From NCBI GenBank assembly GCA_018679695.1, contig JAHHKH010000423.1, forward strand, positions 1-10,548: a stretch of 10,548 nucleotides of DNA, in the 5' to 3' direction. Below the pieces are notes generated by a model. That model was not told the origin of the DNA. It searched no databases and saw nothing but the letters and a program-made list of their open reading frames with translations. Both the position numbers and the translations under genes were made by a program. Shown in pieces: positions 1 through 7,152 of this stretch; within the stretch, counting starts at the first letter, position 1; each line of letters starts with the position of its first letter. The stretch is from Maribacter sp. GTDB taxonomy: Bacteria; Bacteroidota; Bacteroidia; Flavobacteriales; Flavobacteriaceae.

Positions 1-2
1 AC

Positions 3-290
3 ATAAAGCATGATACCCTGAAGAGTATTCAAAAAACGAATAGATTATTGGTCATTGACGAAGATGTTCCAGGTGGGTGTTCCGCTTACCTTGTGAATGA
101 AATTATTGAAAAACAGGGCGCGTATGAATATTTGGACGGTGCACCCCAAACCTTGACAGGAAAGGCGCACAGACCTGCCTATGGCACCGATGGCGATTAC
201 TTCTCCAAACCTAACGCTGAAGATATTTTTGAAAAAGTATATGGGATTATGCATGAGGTAAATCCTAATGCATATCCACGACTCAGGTAA
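3..290 (+). CDS. 2-oxoacid (branched-chain type) dehydrogenase E1, C-terminal part; partial
   Basis: This is the 3' end of a gene whose 5' part lies outside the window; the reading frame is open from base 3 to the TAA at 288-290 (95 residues). The segment resembles the C-terminal transketolase domain of an E1 beta subunit: a strand reading LLVIDEDVPGGCSAYL, a helix, then a segment with YLDGAPQTLTGKAHRPAYG and a closing helix ending near NPNAYPRLR. In E1 enzymes this domain helps hold the dimer and bind the lipoyl-carrying E2 partner. The whole complex oxidatively decarboxylates branched-chain 2-oxoacids in the cytoplasm. In Bacteroidota this kind of tail usually belongs to a single-chain alpha/beta fusion, but the visible part cannot show whether this copy is fused. 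An internal TTG at 48 is not a start, because homology-like sequence continues upstream of it. The family is fairly secure; the exact substrate (branched-chain, pyruvate or 2-oxoglutarate) is inferred. Confidence 0.75.
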   Translation: MKHDTLKSIQKTNRLLVIDEDVPGGCSAYLVNEIIEKQGAYEYLDGAPQTLTGKAHRPAYGTDGDYFSKPNAEDIFEKVYGIMHEVNPNAYPRLR

Positions 291-308
291 TCGGACATTT
301 TAGATTAA

Positions 309-336
309 AAACCCCGCTGCTTAGCGGGGTTTCTAT
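309..336. terminator. Bidirectional rho-independent terminator between E1 and M16 peptidase genes
   Basis: A perfect 10-bp GC-rich inverted repeat lies at 309-318 and 323-332 (AAACCCCGCT / AGCGGGGTTT) around a GCTT tetraloop. On the + strand it is followed by a T-rich run (TTTCTATTTTA). On the - strand the stem is followed by TTTTT. It sits between two genes that converge (stops at 290 and 342), so it can end both transcripts. Confidence 0.9.
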
Positions 337-341
337 TTTAA

Positions 342-3122
342 TTAATTCTTGATTTCTTTTTCGGGTGTCTTAACACTAGGTTCAATAGGGTTCCCGTCAG
401 CATCAATCTCAATTATAGCATCAAAACCCAATTCATCGAGTTTATTTGCAATCTTGGCCCTATCCCCTACCATAAACCAATTTACCTCATCCGGTTTAAC
501 GACTACATTACTTACTTTTTTAATATCCTCAATGGAAAGATTACGAACATTCCCATCATATTTTTGGTAATAGTCATCCGGTAAATCATAACGAACCAAA
601 TTGGCTACAGAACTATTCACTGAACTGTTGGTTTCCCATTGGCCAGGTAATTTTAGAATTTGATTGGTTTTAACTTTATCCAACTCCTCTTGAGAGGCAG
701 GTCTAGTCGTAACAAATTCAGATATTTCCTTTCTTAATTCGGTGACTGATTCCGCCGATTTGTCTGTTTGAACCGGAGCATAAACAATAAACGGACGTTC
801 TTCCTTAGAGCCTAAAACCAAACCGCCTGCTCCATAGGCCCAATGCTTGTCCTCCCTTAAGTTCATATTGATCCGCGAAGTGAAGTCACCTCCAAGAATA
901 CTTACCATCTGTTCAAGCGCAATCTCTGATACGCCCCCATATTTCTCCGTTAAATAACCAGCAATTATTACTGATTGGAGTGATTCTGGTCTATTCATTA
1001 AGTAGAGTGTATTCTTAGTATTGGTTTTGGGTTTGGTAAAGGTAATCTCAGGTACACTTCCTTTTTTCCATTTGCCCAGTGATTTTTGCAACTTGCTTTT
1101 CAGTTCACTCATTTCAACATCCCCAGTCACAACGATAGTCGCATTATTCGGCTTCATCCATGAATCATAAAACTTGAGGATATCCTCCCTTGTCAGTTTA
1201 TCCACCGTAGATTCATAACCTGTTCCTGTATAGGGATTGCTGTAAGGATGCCCATCTCCGTATAATAATTTGTTCATTACCCGAAGGGCCATTGGAAAGG
1301 GTTGTGACTTTTCGTTCTTTATATTATTAATTTGCTCAACTTTTAACCTGTCGAATTCTTTGGCCGGAAATGCCGGATTCAATATTACGTCGGCGAAAAT
1401 ATCGATACTTGCATCCAAACTAGGTTTCAAGGTATTCATGTAAACCGTGGAATTATCTTGGTTGGAAAATGTGCTTATACTGGCCCCCAATAATTGAAGT
1501 TGCTCATTTATTTCCAAAGAGGTAAGATCTTTAGTCCCCTCATCCAATAAATTCATAGCCAATGCCGCCGTACCCGGACTGGCCAAATGATCGGTTTTAT
1601 AACCGGCGTCAACCATTAAACGCATTACGACAGTAGATACTCCTTTTCTTTTAGCCAGAACTATATTGAGACCGTTCGATAATTTTTCCCTTTCCAATTC
1701 CGGGAATTTTGAACTTTTGGGAGCTCCGAGTTCAGGAAGTTTGGACCGATCCACGGTTGACTTCACAACATCATATTCAGGAAACGGATTGCAGACCAAA
1801 GTATGTTTGCCCTGGGTCAACCATTTCTTGGCAGTATTCTGTATATCTTGAATACCTGCCTCCTCAACATATTTCAAGACAGTTTTGTAATAGGATGCAT
1901 CACCAAAGTAGGTTTCATTTGAAGCCAAAATATCAGAGACACCCCCAAAACCGCCAATTCGTTCCAGTCCTTTGATAAAGCTTGAAAAATAAGCGGCCTT
2001 CACCCTTTTCAATTCGGCTTCCGTAGGACCTTCGTTAATTAATCTATCAATTTCGGTCTGCAACTGCATTCTTACCTTTTCTGGATCTACACCCGGTTTA
2101 ACATTGGCCCAGGTCATGAAACCACTGGCAATTTCACTTGAGGCCTGGAATGAAACTACTGAACTCGCCGTTTGGTCTTCATAAACTAGTTTTTTATAAA
2201 GTCTCGAATTTTTACCACTTGTTAGTATTGAGGCTATAAGATCAAAATGGATATCTTCCTTATGCCCAAATTGTGGCGTATTCCAAGCAAAGAGTATTCT
2301 AGTTTCAGGAACCCTATCCTGATAAACCTGATAGGTATCCCCATTATGCACGGGTATATTTACCTCTTGTCTTTCGATTGTTGGGCCAGAAGGAATATCG
2401 CCAAAGTAATTCAACACTTTCTTATACACTTCCTGGGGGTCGATATCACCAGCCACGGCAACAACAGCATTGGCAGCACCATAATAGGCCTTAAACCACT
2501 CATGCACGTCTTCCAATGAGGCGGCATTCAAATCTTCCATCTCCCCAATAACCGTCCATGAATATGGATGTCCTTTTGGGTACATCGCTTTGGTTAGCAG
2601 GTCCCATTGTTTGCCATAGGGTTGATTTTCCCCTTGACGTTTCTCATTTTGAACTACACCTCGTTGTTCGTCGAGTAACTCTTGATCTACAGCGCCTAAT
2701 AAGTGCCCCATCCGATCAGATTCCAAAAACAATACTTGGTCCAAGGCGGCAACAGGTACATTCTGAAAATAATTGGTCCTATCCGAATTTGTGGTACCAT
2801 TCAAATCTGTACCTCCAATTCGTTCCAAAGCCTGAAAATAGTCATCATTGTAATTCTCACTACCATTAAACATCAAATGCTCAAATAAATGGGCGAACCC
2901 ACTTTTCCCGGGTTTTTCGTTCTTAGAGCCTACATGGTACCATACATTTACGGCAACAATAGGAGCCTTGTGATCTTCATGTACTAAAAGTGTCAATCCG
3001 TTTGGCAATACAAATCGTTCATACGGGATATCAATTTTATCAGCGGTAAATTCAAAACTTTGAGCAAAATTTAATTGTGTAAGGCATAGGAAACCTAATA
3101 AAAGCAATACATTTTTCTTCAT
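342..3122 (-). CDS. Secreted M16 family zinc metallopeptidase (pitrilysin/insulinase-like, two fused halves)
   Basis: The protein is a 926-residue peptidase with a signal peptide (MKKN, then a hydrophobic stretch; cleavage likely after A20 in FAQS), so it probably acts in the periplasm or at the envelope. The N-terminal M16 domain (about 40-190) carries the inverted zinc motif HLFEH (H78, E81, H82), and E160 in RGVVQNE is the likely third zinc ligand. An M16_C domain follows (about 200-380). The second half (about 478-850) repeats the fold but is catalytically dead: the positions matching the zinc motif are A520, M523 and N524. This active-plus-inactive layout is normal for single-chain M16 peptidases, which form a clamshell around unfolded peptides. 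One oddity is that the upstream acidic residue of the E-x6-E motif is Q153, with E152 next to it. The ATG at 3122 is chosen because the signal peptide begins there; no clear Shine-Dalgarno site precedes it. The substrate is unknown. Confidence 0.93.
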   Translation of the reverse strand: MKKNVLLLLGFLCLTQLNFAQSFEFTADKIDIPYERFVLPNGLTLLVHEDHKAPIVAVNVWYHVGSKNEKPGKSGFAHLFEHLMFNGSENYNDDYFQALERIGGTDLNGTTNSDRTNYFQNVPVAALDQVLFLESDRMGHLLGAVDQELLDEQRGVVQNEKRQGENQPYGKQWDLLTKAMYPKGHPYSWTVIGEMEDLNAASLEDVHEWFKAYYGAANAVVAVAGDIDPQEVYKKVLNYFGDIPSGPTIERQEVNIPVHNGDTYQVYQDRVPETRILFAWNTPQFGHKEDIHFDLIASILTSGKNSRLYKKLVYEDQTASSVVSFQASSEIASGFMTWANVKPGVDPEKVRMQLQTEIDRLINEGPTEAELKRVKAAYFSSFIKGLERIGGFGGVSDILASNETYFGDASYYKTVLKYVEEAGIQDIQNTAKKWLTQGKHTLVCNPFPEYDVVKSTVDRSKLPELGAPKSSKFPELEREKLSNGLNIVLAKRKGVSTVVMRLMVDAGYKTDHLASPGTAALAMNLLDEGTKDLTSLEINEQLQLLGASISTFSNQDNSTVYMNTLKPSLDASIDIFADVILNPAFPAKEFDRLKVEQINNIKNEKSQPFPMALRVMNKLLYGDGHPYSNPYTGTGYESTVDKLTREDILKFYDSWMKPNNATIVVTGDVEMSELKSKLQKSLGKWKKGSVPEITFTKPKTNTKNTLYLMNRPESLQSVIIAGYLTEKYGGVSEIALEQMVSILGGDFTSRINMNLREDKHWAYGAGGLVLGSKEERPFIVYAPVQTDKSAESVTELRKEISEFVTTRPASQEELDKVKTNQILKLPGQWETNSSVNSSVANLVRYDLPDDYYQKYDGNVRNLSIEDIKKVSNVVVKPDEVNWFMVGDRAKIANKLDELGFDAIIEIDADGNPIEPSVKTPEKEIKN

Positions 3123-3159
3123 GATGGATGATTAATTGGATTAGTGAAACTTAAGATTC

Positions 3160-3190
3160 TAAATATAACATTTACTAGGATCTATATCAA
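3160..3190 (-). promoter_or_regulatory. Candidate flavobacterial-type promoter of the M16 peptidase gene
   Basis: Read on the minus strand, TTG (3190-3188) is followed 20 bases later by TATATTTA (3167-3160). This matches the Bacteroidota -33 TTG and -7 TAnnTTTG pattern at all but the last base. It would start transcription about 30 bases before the peptidase ATG. The match was found by eye in AT-rich sequence, so a chance hit is possible. Confidence 0.4.
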
Positions 3191-3205
3191 CTTTCAACAA
3201 TCTTT

Positions 3206-3233
3206 TTGGTTTATTAAAAAAATGGTAAATTTA
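3206..3233 (+). promoter_or_regulatory. Candidate flavobacterial-type promoter of the DoxX-family gene
   Basis: TTG at 3206-3208 is followed after 17 bases by TAAATTTA at 3226-3233. This is one mismatch from TAnnTTTG, at a spacing accepted for Bacteroidota sigma factor promoters. Transcription would begin about 15 bases before the ATG at 3255, which supports that ATG over upstream in-frame starts. The AT-rich background lowers certainty. Confidence 0.4.
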
Positions 3234-3254
3234 GTTACTTCAAATTTTACTTTT

Positions 3255-3632
3255 ATGAAAAATAACCTTCAAACGCATATCGGCTTGGCGCTGCTCCGAA
3301 TTGCACCCTCTGCAATGTTATTGACACATGGCATCCCAAAATTCCAAAAATTAATAAGTGGTAATTTCGAATTCGGGGACCCCATAGGGATTGGTGCCAC
3401 CCCTTCGCTTTTCTTGGCCGTTCTTGGTGAGTTTGTATGCCCTATTTTGATTATCATTGGTTTTAAAACACGCTGGATGGCCATTCCACCAGCCATAACC
3501 ATGTTGGTTGCGGGATTCATAGTGCACTCGGCCGATCCTTTTGGAACCAAGGAAAAAGCATTTTTATTCCTGGCATTCTTTATTGTTATACTATTATTGG
3601 GGCCTGGAAAGTTCAGTATTGATAAAAAATAA
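3255..3632 (+). CDS. DoxX family integral membrane protein
   Basis: The protein is 125 residues long and mostly hydrophobic, with four likely membrane spans at about 9-30, 51-70, 74-92 and 101-117. It has the DoxX-family hallmarks: an N-terminal span with LRI near residue 14 and HGIPKF at 25-30, GEFVCPILIIIGF around 58-70, a third span, then a short loop and a fourth span. It ends in a charged tail. DoxX-like proteins are inner-membrane proteins of poorly defined role; some are linked to thiol or oxidative stress or to quinone-linked oxidation, but nothing here fixes the function. The frame is open upstream to a GTG at 3144. ATG 3255 is preferred because it gives a normal family length and lies just after a promoter-like site, and because the upstream residues are not DoxX-like. 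The stop codon directly abuts that of the convergent holA gene. Confidence 0.88.
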   Translation: MKNNLQTHIGLALLRIAPSAMLLTHGIPKFQKLISGNFEFGDPIGIGATPSLFLAVLGEFVCPILIIIGFKTRWMAIPPAITMLVAGFIVHSADPFGTKEKAFLFLAFFIVILLLGPGKFSIDKK

Positions 3633-4634
3633 CTAGAAAATCTTGGCCAATAGCTCTTTTAAAAGATCAGCTTGAGGGACACCCGAGGCCCCTACACCTT
3701 TTCCCTTCAAATCCATCTCTCGCAGGTGGGATACGATTGCGCTTACTTTTTTCATAGGGTAATTCTTGGCAGCAATTTGGTATTCCCCAACAAAATATGG
3801 GTTAACCCTTAGAGCACTGGCCACATTTTTTGGGGAATGGTCATTTAAACCATGATATTGCAATAATTGTGAAAAAAAGTTATGCAATAGCGTAACTGTC
3901 AATACAAACGGATTGTCTTTCGGATTTTGGGCAAAGTAATTAATTATCCTTGTTGCTTTAAGTACATTCTTTTCCCCTATCGCCTTCTTCAACTCAAAAT
4001 TGTTGTAATCCTTACTAATTCCAATATGTTCTTCAATATCAGCAGGTGTAATTTGACTTTCCTTTGGTAATACCAATGTTAGCTTATCCAATTCTTTACT
4101 GATCCGGCTCAAATCAGTCCCCAAATATTCAACCAATACTATAGCGGCTTTGTGGGAAATACTATATCCTTTACCGTGAAGAACTTTTCTCAACCACTCT
4201 GACACTTGATTCTCATAGAGTTTCTTACTCTCGAACAAAATGCCATGCTTGCTTACTGATTTATACAATTTCTTGCGTTTATCAAGTTTTTTGTATTTAT
4301 AACAGAGTACCAACACCGTTGTCGGCTGGGGATTTTCGGCATAGTCGACAAGTTGTTCTATGGTCCGTGATAGTTCTTGGGCCTCTTTCACAATGATTAC
4401 CTGTTTATCGGCCATCATGGGATAACGTTTGGCATGACCAACAATATCATCGATACTCACTTCTTTTCCATAAAGCACCATCTGATTGAATGCTTTTTCC
4501 TCTTCGGTCAAGACATTCTTCTCAATGAACTGGGATAATTTGTCTATATAGTACGGTTCCTCGCCAAACAGAAAATATATCGGTTTTATTTTTCCGTTTC
4601 GCACATCAGTCACAATTTGTTTTACTTCATTCAT
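3633..4634 (-). CDS. holA: DNA polymerase III subunit delta (clamp loader wrench)
   Basis: This 333-residue protein has the usual length for HolA. The delta subunit opens the ring of the beta sliding clamp as part of the clamp-loader complex during chromosome replication. The N-terminal AAA+-like domain begins with KPIYFLFGEEPYYIDK (17-32), a degenerate P-loop region with no proper Walker A lysine motif, as expected because delta does not bind ATP. Further family signs are the VIIVKEAQEL strand (79-88), LVLCYKYKKLDKRKKLYK (108-125), and the DYNNFELKKAIGEKN segment (209-223) that opens the C-terminal collar domain. The C-terminal collar helices run to KELLAKIF. The ATG at 4634 is the only plausible start. 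The gene diverges from the HsdR_N gene across 26 bp, so their control regions must overlap coding sequence. Its stop codon touches the stop of the doxX gene. Confidence 0.94.
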   Translation of the reverse strand: MNEVKQIVTDVRNGKIKPIYFLFGEEPYYIDKLSQFIEKNVLTEEEKAFNQMVLYGKEVSIDDIVGHAKRYPMMADKQVIIVKEAQELSRTIEQLVDYAENPQPTTVLVLCYKYKKLDKRKKLYKSVSKHGILFESKKLYENQVSEWLRKVLHGKGYSISHKAAIVLVEYLGTDLSRISKELDKLTLVLPKESQITPADIEEHIGISKDYNNFELKKAIGEKNVLKATRIINYFAQNPKDNPFVLTVTLLHNFFSQLLQYHGLNDHSPKNVASALRVNPYFVGEYQIAAKNYPMKKVSAIVSHLREMDLKGKGVGASGVPQADLLKELLAKIF

Positions 4635-4660
4635 CCAAAAAAAATCATCAATTTTGTGCC

Positions 4661-5107
4661 ATGCGACCGCTTAACTTTCCGACTTATGACTTTCGCTTCA
4701 AAAATAGCGAAAATAAAGTCCATATTTTTGATGTCATTCGTAAAAAGTTTGTTGTTTTACAACCTGAGGAATGGGTACGTCAAAACGTCATTCAATTCTT
4801 GATCCGTGATAAAAAATACCCGAAAAGCCTAATAAACGTTGAAAAACAACTTACAATCAATACCCTCAAAAAGCGTTATGACATATTGGTATTTGATGCA
4901 AAAGGGAATATTATTTTACTCGTGGAGTGTAAATCCCCAAAGATTGCGATAACCCAACCCACCTTCGATCAAATTGCCCGGTATAACATGAAGTTGAATG
5001 CAAAATTTCTGATGGTCACCAATGGCTTGGAGCATTTTTATTGTAAAATGGACTATAAAAAAGAAAAATATACCTTTTTGGAACAATTTCCTGATTTTAG
5101 CCGTTAA
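4661..5107 (+). CDS. Stand-alone HsdR_N-type nuclease-fold protein (PD-(D/E)xK)
   Basis: This 148-residue protein matches the N-terminal nuclease domain of type I restriction HsdR subunits, with no helicase or other domain attached. Visible active-site elements are E61 in NVEKQL, D74 in RYDILVF, and E89-C-K91 in LLVECKSP. A QxxxY motif follows (Q104 and Y108 in FDQIARYN). This is the full set of catalytic positions of a RecB/HsdR-type PD-(D/E)xK nuclease, so the domain looks active. No methyltransferase, specificity or motor subunit lies nearby, so it is not a restriction system. As I recall, similar short proteins are common in Bacteroidota and often sit beside holA, which suggests a role in DNA handling, but the true function is unknown. 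The ATG at 4661 fits the family start (LNFPTYDFRFK). A glycosyltransferase follows 12 bp downstream in the same frame. Confidence 0.85.
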   Translation: MRPLNFPTYDFRFKNSENKVHIFDVIRKKFVVLQPEEWVRQNVIQFLIRDKKYPKSLINVEKQLTINTLKKRYDILVFDAKGNIILLVECKSPKIAITQPTFDQIARYNMKLNAKFLMVTNGLEHFYCKMDYKKEKYTFLEQFPDFSR

Positions 5108-5119
5108 TTTGCAAGCGTT

Positions 5120-6121
5120 TTGAAAATAGCCATCGTCATACTCAATTGGAACGGAGAGGTACTTTTGGAAAGATACTTACCGTCGGTTATTCAATATTCC
5201 GGTGATGCAGATATCTATGTGGCAGATAATGCCTCTACCGATGGTTCGGTCGATTTTTTGAAAAGGAATTATCCCCAAATACAAATAATACAAAATAAGG
5301 TCAACGGGGGTTTTGCAAAAGGCTATAATGATGCTTTACGTTACGTAAATGCTGATATATACTGCCTCCTGAATTCTGATGTTGAAGTAACTCCCAATTG
5401 GTTAAAGCCAATAAGGACGGCATTTGAAACAATTCCTGAAGCGGCAATAATACAACCTAAGATTTTGGATTTATTGCGCAAGGATTATTTTGAATATGCT
5501 GGTGCTGCCGGTGGTTTTATCGATCAATTGGGCTATCCTTTCTGTCGAGGGAGAATTTTTCAGGAATTGGAGAAAGATATGGGCCAGTATGATGATACCC
5601 GGGAAATTTTTTGGGCAACAGGCGCATGTATGTTCATTAAAAGTGAGGTCTATAAGGATCTTGGTGGTTTCGATGAGGATTATTTTGCACATCAAGAAGA
5701 GGTAGATCTTTGTTGGAGGGCAAAAAATGCGGGTTATAAGATATATTATATTGGAGCTTCAAAAGTTTATCATCTCGGGGGTTCCACGCTTAGTAATATG
5801 AATCCTAAAAAAACCTATTTGAATTTTAGGAATTCGCTCTTCTCAATAACAAAGAACCTTCCTAGAAGAAAGGCATTTCTAATTATATTTTTAAGACTTC
5901 TCTTGGATACCGTAGCAGGATTGCGCTTTATCCTGCAATTTAAATTCAACCATTGTTTCGCGATATTCAGGGCGCATTTAAATTTCTATGCCAAATTTGC
6001 ACGGATGTACAAAAAGCGTGAGAAGCATAATTTTATAAAAAAATACTATGTCACAAAATCCATAGTATGGTCTCATTTCGTACATCACATAAAGAAATTT
6101 AACATTTTAGTAAAAGATTAA
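5120..6121 (+). CDS. Glycosyltransferase family 2 protein (rhamnosyltransferase-like)
   Basis: This 333-residue GT-A fold transferase adds a sugar from a nucleotide-sugar donor to a glycan acceptor, probably in surface polysaccharide or glycolipid synthesis on the cytoplasmic side of the membrane. Motifs are the nucleotide-binding start KIAIVILNWNG (2-12), VADNAST (34-40), NGGFAKGYN (62-70), the metal-binding NSD variant of DXD (85-87, LLNSDVEV), and ATGACMFIKSEVYKDLGGFDE (166-186) followed by HQEEVDLCWR (191-200), which contains the likely catalytic acid. A hydrophobic C-terminal stretch (about 252-273) may associate with the membrane. The overall pattern is closest to WbbL-type rhamnosyltransferases; donor and acceptor are not known. 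The only start that keeps the KIAIVILNWNG strand is TTG at 5120. There is no in-frame ATG between it and the previous gene's stop at 5105-5107, and no Shine-Dalgarno site. It probably shares a transcript with the nuclease gene upstream. Confidence 0.9.
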   Translation: MKIAIVILNWNGEVLLERYLPSVIQYSGDADIYVADNASTDGSVDFLKRNYPQIQIIQNKVNGGFAKGYNDALRYVNADIYCLLNSDVEVTPNWLKPIRTAFETIPEAAIIQPKILDLLRKDYFEYAGAAGGFIDQLGYPFCRGRIFQELEKDMGQYDDTREIFWATGACMFIKSEVYKDLGGFDEDYFAHQEEVDLCWRAKNAGYKIYYIGASKVYHLGGSTLSNMNPKKTYLNFRNSLFSITKNLPRRKAFLIIFLRLLLDTVAGLRFILQFKFNHCFAIFRAHLNFYAKFARMYKKREKHNFIKKYYVTKSIVWSHFVHHIKKFNILVKD

Positions 6122-6155
6122 CTAATTTTACCGAATCTAAGGCGCTCTATTTATA

Positions 6156-6163
6156 TAATTTTG
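6156..6163 (+). promoter_or_regulatory. Possible -7 box upstream of the OmpA-type gene
   Basis: TAATTTTG matches the flavobacterial -7 pattern TAnnTTTG exactly and lies about 60 bases before the ompA-type ATG. No TTG element is seen at the expected distance upstream. No hairpin terminator separates the glycosyltransferase from this gene, so read-through from upstream is also possible. Confidence 0.3.
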
Positions 6164-6224
6164 GGGTTGAATTAGATTTTACCGTAGAGTACCAAACAAT
6201 TAATATTTAGTTATATACATCATT

Positions 6225-7076
6225 ATGAAAAAAATTATTTTAGGCTTGTTGGGAGTAACATTATTGTTATCATCATGTGTTTCGCAAAAGAAATATGCGG
6301 ACTTGGAGGCCAAACAAAAAGAAACCCAGGATCTATTGAATTCTGCAACAGTTAAGTTGAACACCTGTCTCGAAGAGAAAGCGACCGCAACTTCTAAATT
6401 ACAAACACTTGAAGATCAAAATGCTTTTTTAAAGGCAAACAACCAAGATTTGATCAACAATATGGGTAATTTGACTACACTCACGACTAAAGGTGCTGAA
6501 AACCTTGAAAAGTCGTTGGAAAGTCTTCAGGAAAAAGACCTTACCATTAGAAAATTACAGAATGCCATAACACGCAGGGATTCTGTTAACTTGGCCTTAG
6601 TACAAAGTTTAAAAGGAGTCTTGGGTAACTTGGATGACGAGGATATAGAAATCAGCGTGGAAAAAGGTGTTGTATTTGTTTCAATCTCCGATAAATTGTT
6701 ATTCAGCAGCGGAAGTTATAACATTACAAATAGAGCTAAGGAAGTATTGGGTAAAGTTGCCAAAGTTGTTAACAATAAGCCTGATTTTGAATTTATGGTA
6801 GAGGGCCACACTGATGACGTTCCTTATAGAAAAGGCATATTATTGGATAACTGGGATTTGAGTGTTAAGCGTGCAACTGCAGTCGTTAGGGTATTACAAA
6901 ACGATTATGGTGTTGACCCTAAGCGTATGACCGCTGCCGGTAGAGCTGAATACATTCCTGTATCACCAACTGAAAAATCCAAAAACAGAAGAACAAGAAT
7001 CGTGGTACTTCCTAAATTGGATCAATTTTATAGTATGATTGAAGAAGGAATGAAAGATCCTGCCATCAATAATTAA
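6225..7076 (+). CDS. OmpA family lipoprotein with coiled-coil region and peptidoglycan-binding domain
   Basis: The protein has 283 residues. A lipoprotein signal peptide ends in LLSSC with the lipidated cysteine at C18, so the mature protein is anchored to the outer membrane. Residues about 20-120 are rich in K, E, Q and L in a helical pattern and likely form a coiled coil that spans the periplasm. The OmpA_C domain covers about 140-265, with LLFSSGSYNIT (158-168), EGHTDDVPYRKG (193-204), NWDLSVKRATAVV (209-221) and the closing NRRTRIVVLP (254-263). By comparison with OmpA/MotB, D197 and R216 should bind the diaminopimelate of peptidoglycan. The loop between them is longer than in classic OmpA and resembles the MotB type. 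The expected role is to tether the outer membrane to the cell wall. There is no beta-barrel. The gene ends before a strong terminator and stands alone or at the end of the upstream transcript. Confidence 0.93.
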   Translation: MKKIILGLLGVTLLLSSCVSQKKYADLEAKQKETQDLLNSATVKLNTCLEEKATATSKLQTLEDQNAFLKANNQDLINNMGNLTTLTTKGAENLEKSLESLQEKDLTIRKLQNAITRRDSVNLALVQSLKGVLGNLDDEDIEISVEKGVVFVSISDKLLFSSGSYNITNRAKEVLGKVAKVVNNKPDFEFMVEGHTDDVPYRKGILLDNWDLSVKRATAVVRVLQNDYGVDPKRMTAAGRAEYIPVSPTEKSKNRRTRIVVLPKLDQFYSMIEEGMKDPAINN

Positions 7077-7099
7077 ATAGAAGAACGATAAAATAAAGG

Positions 7100-7134
7100 A
7101 ACCGCCCTTACAATTGAGTAAAGGGCGGTTTTTT
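7100..7134 (+). terminator. Rho-independent terminator after the OmpA-type gene
   Basis: A 10-bp perfect stem at 7100-7109 and 7121-7130 (AACCGCCCTT / AAGGGCGGTT) has an 11-base loop and runs into six T residues at 7129-7134. It lies 24 bases past the TAA of the OmpA-type gene. On the other strand the stem is followed only by a broken T-rich run (CCTTTATTTTA), so termination of the convergent yciO-type gene there is possible but weaker. Confidence 0.9.
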
Positions 7135-7152
7135 ATGGTACCTATTCAAGGA

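Noticed and set aside
45..254. Minus-strand 69-codon frame opposite the E1 dehydrogenase end
   Set aside because: The + strand encodes a recognisable transketolase C-terminal domain across the same bases; the minus frame has no family resemblance.
2247..2888. Several open frames of 60-100 codons on the + strand inside the M16 gene
   Set aside because: They lie opposite a well-supported 926-codon gene, have no recognisable domains and show no start signals; they are shadow frames. The same applies to the + strand frames opposite the helicase (8852-10183) and opposite GH16 (8280-8563).
3144..3254. Extended 162-residue form of the DoxX-type protein from GTG 3144
   Set aside because: The extra 37 residues are not DoxX-like and overlap the promoter-like boxes; ATG 3255 gives the normal family length.
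4661..5107. Remnant of a type I restriction-modification system
   Set aside because: No hsdM, hsdS or helicase part is present. The small protein is complete, with its own start and stop, and keeps its catalytic residues, so it reads as a stand-alone family and not a broken hsdR.
6122..6224. Small RNA or riboswitch between the glycosyltransferase and OmpA-type genes
   Set aside because: The 103 bases are AT-rich with no convincing stem-loop or conserved motif; only a promoter-like -7 box could be supported.
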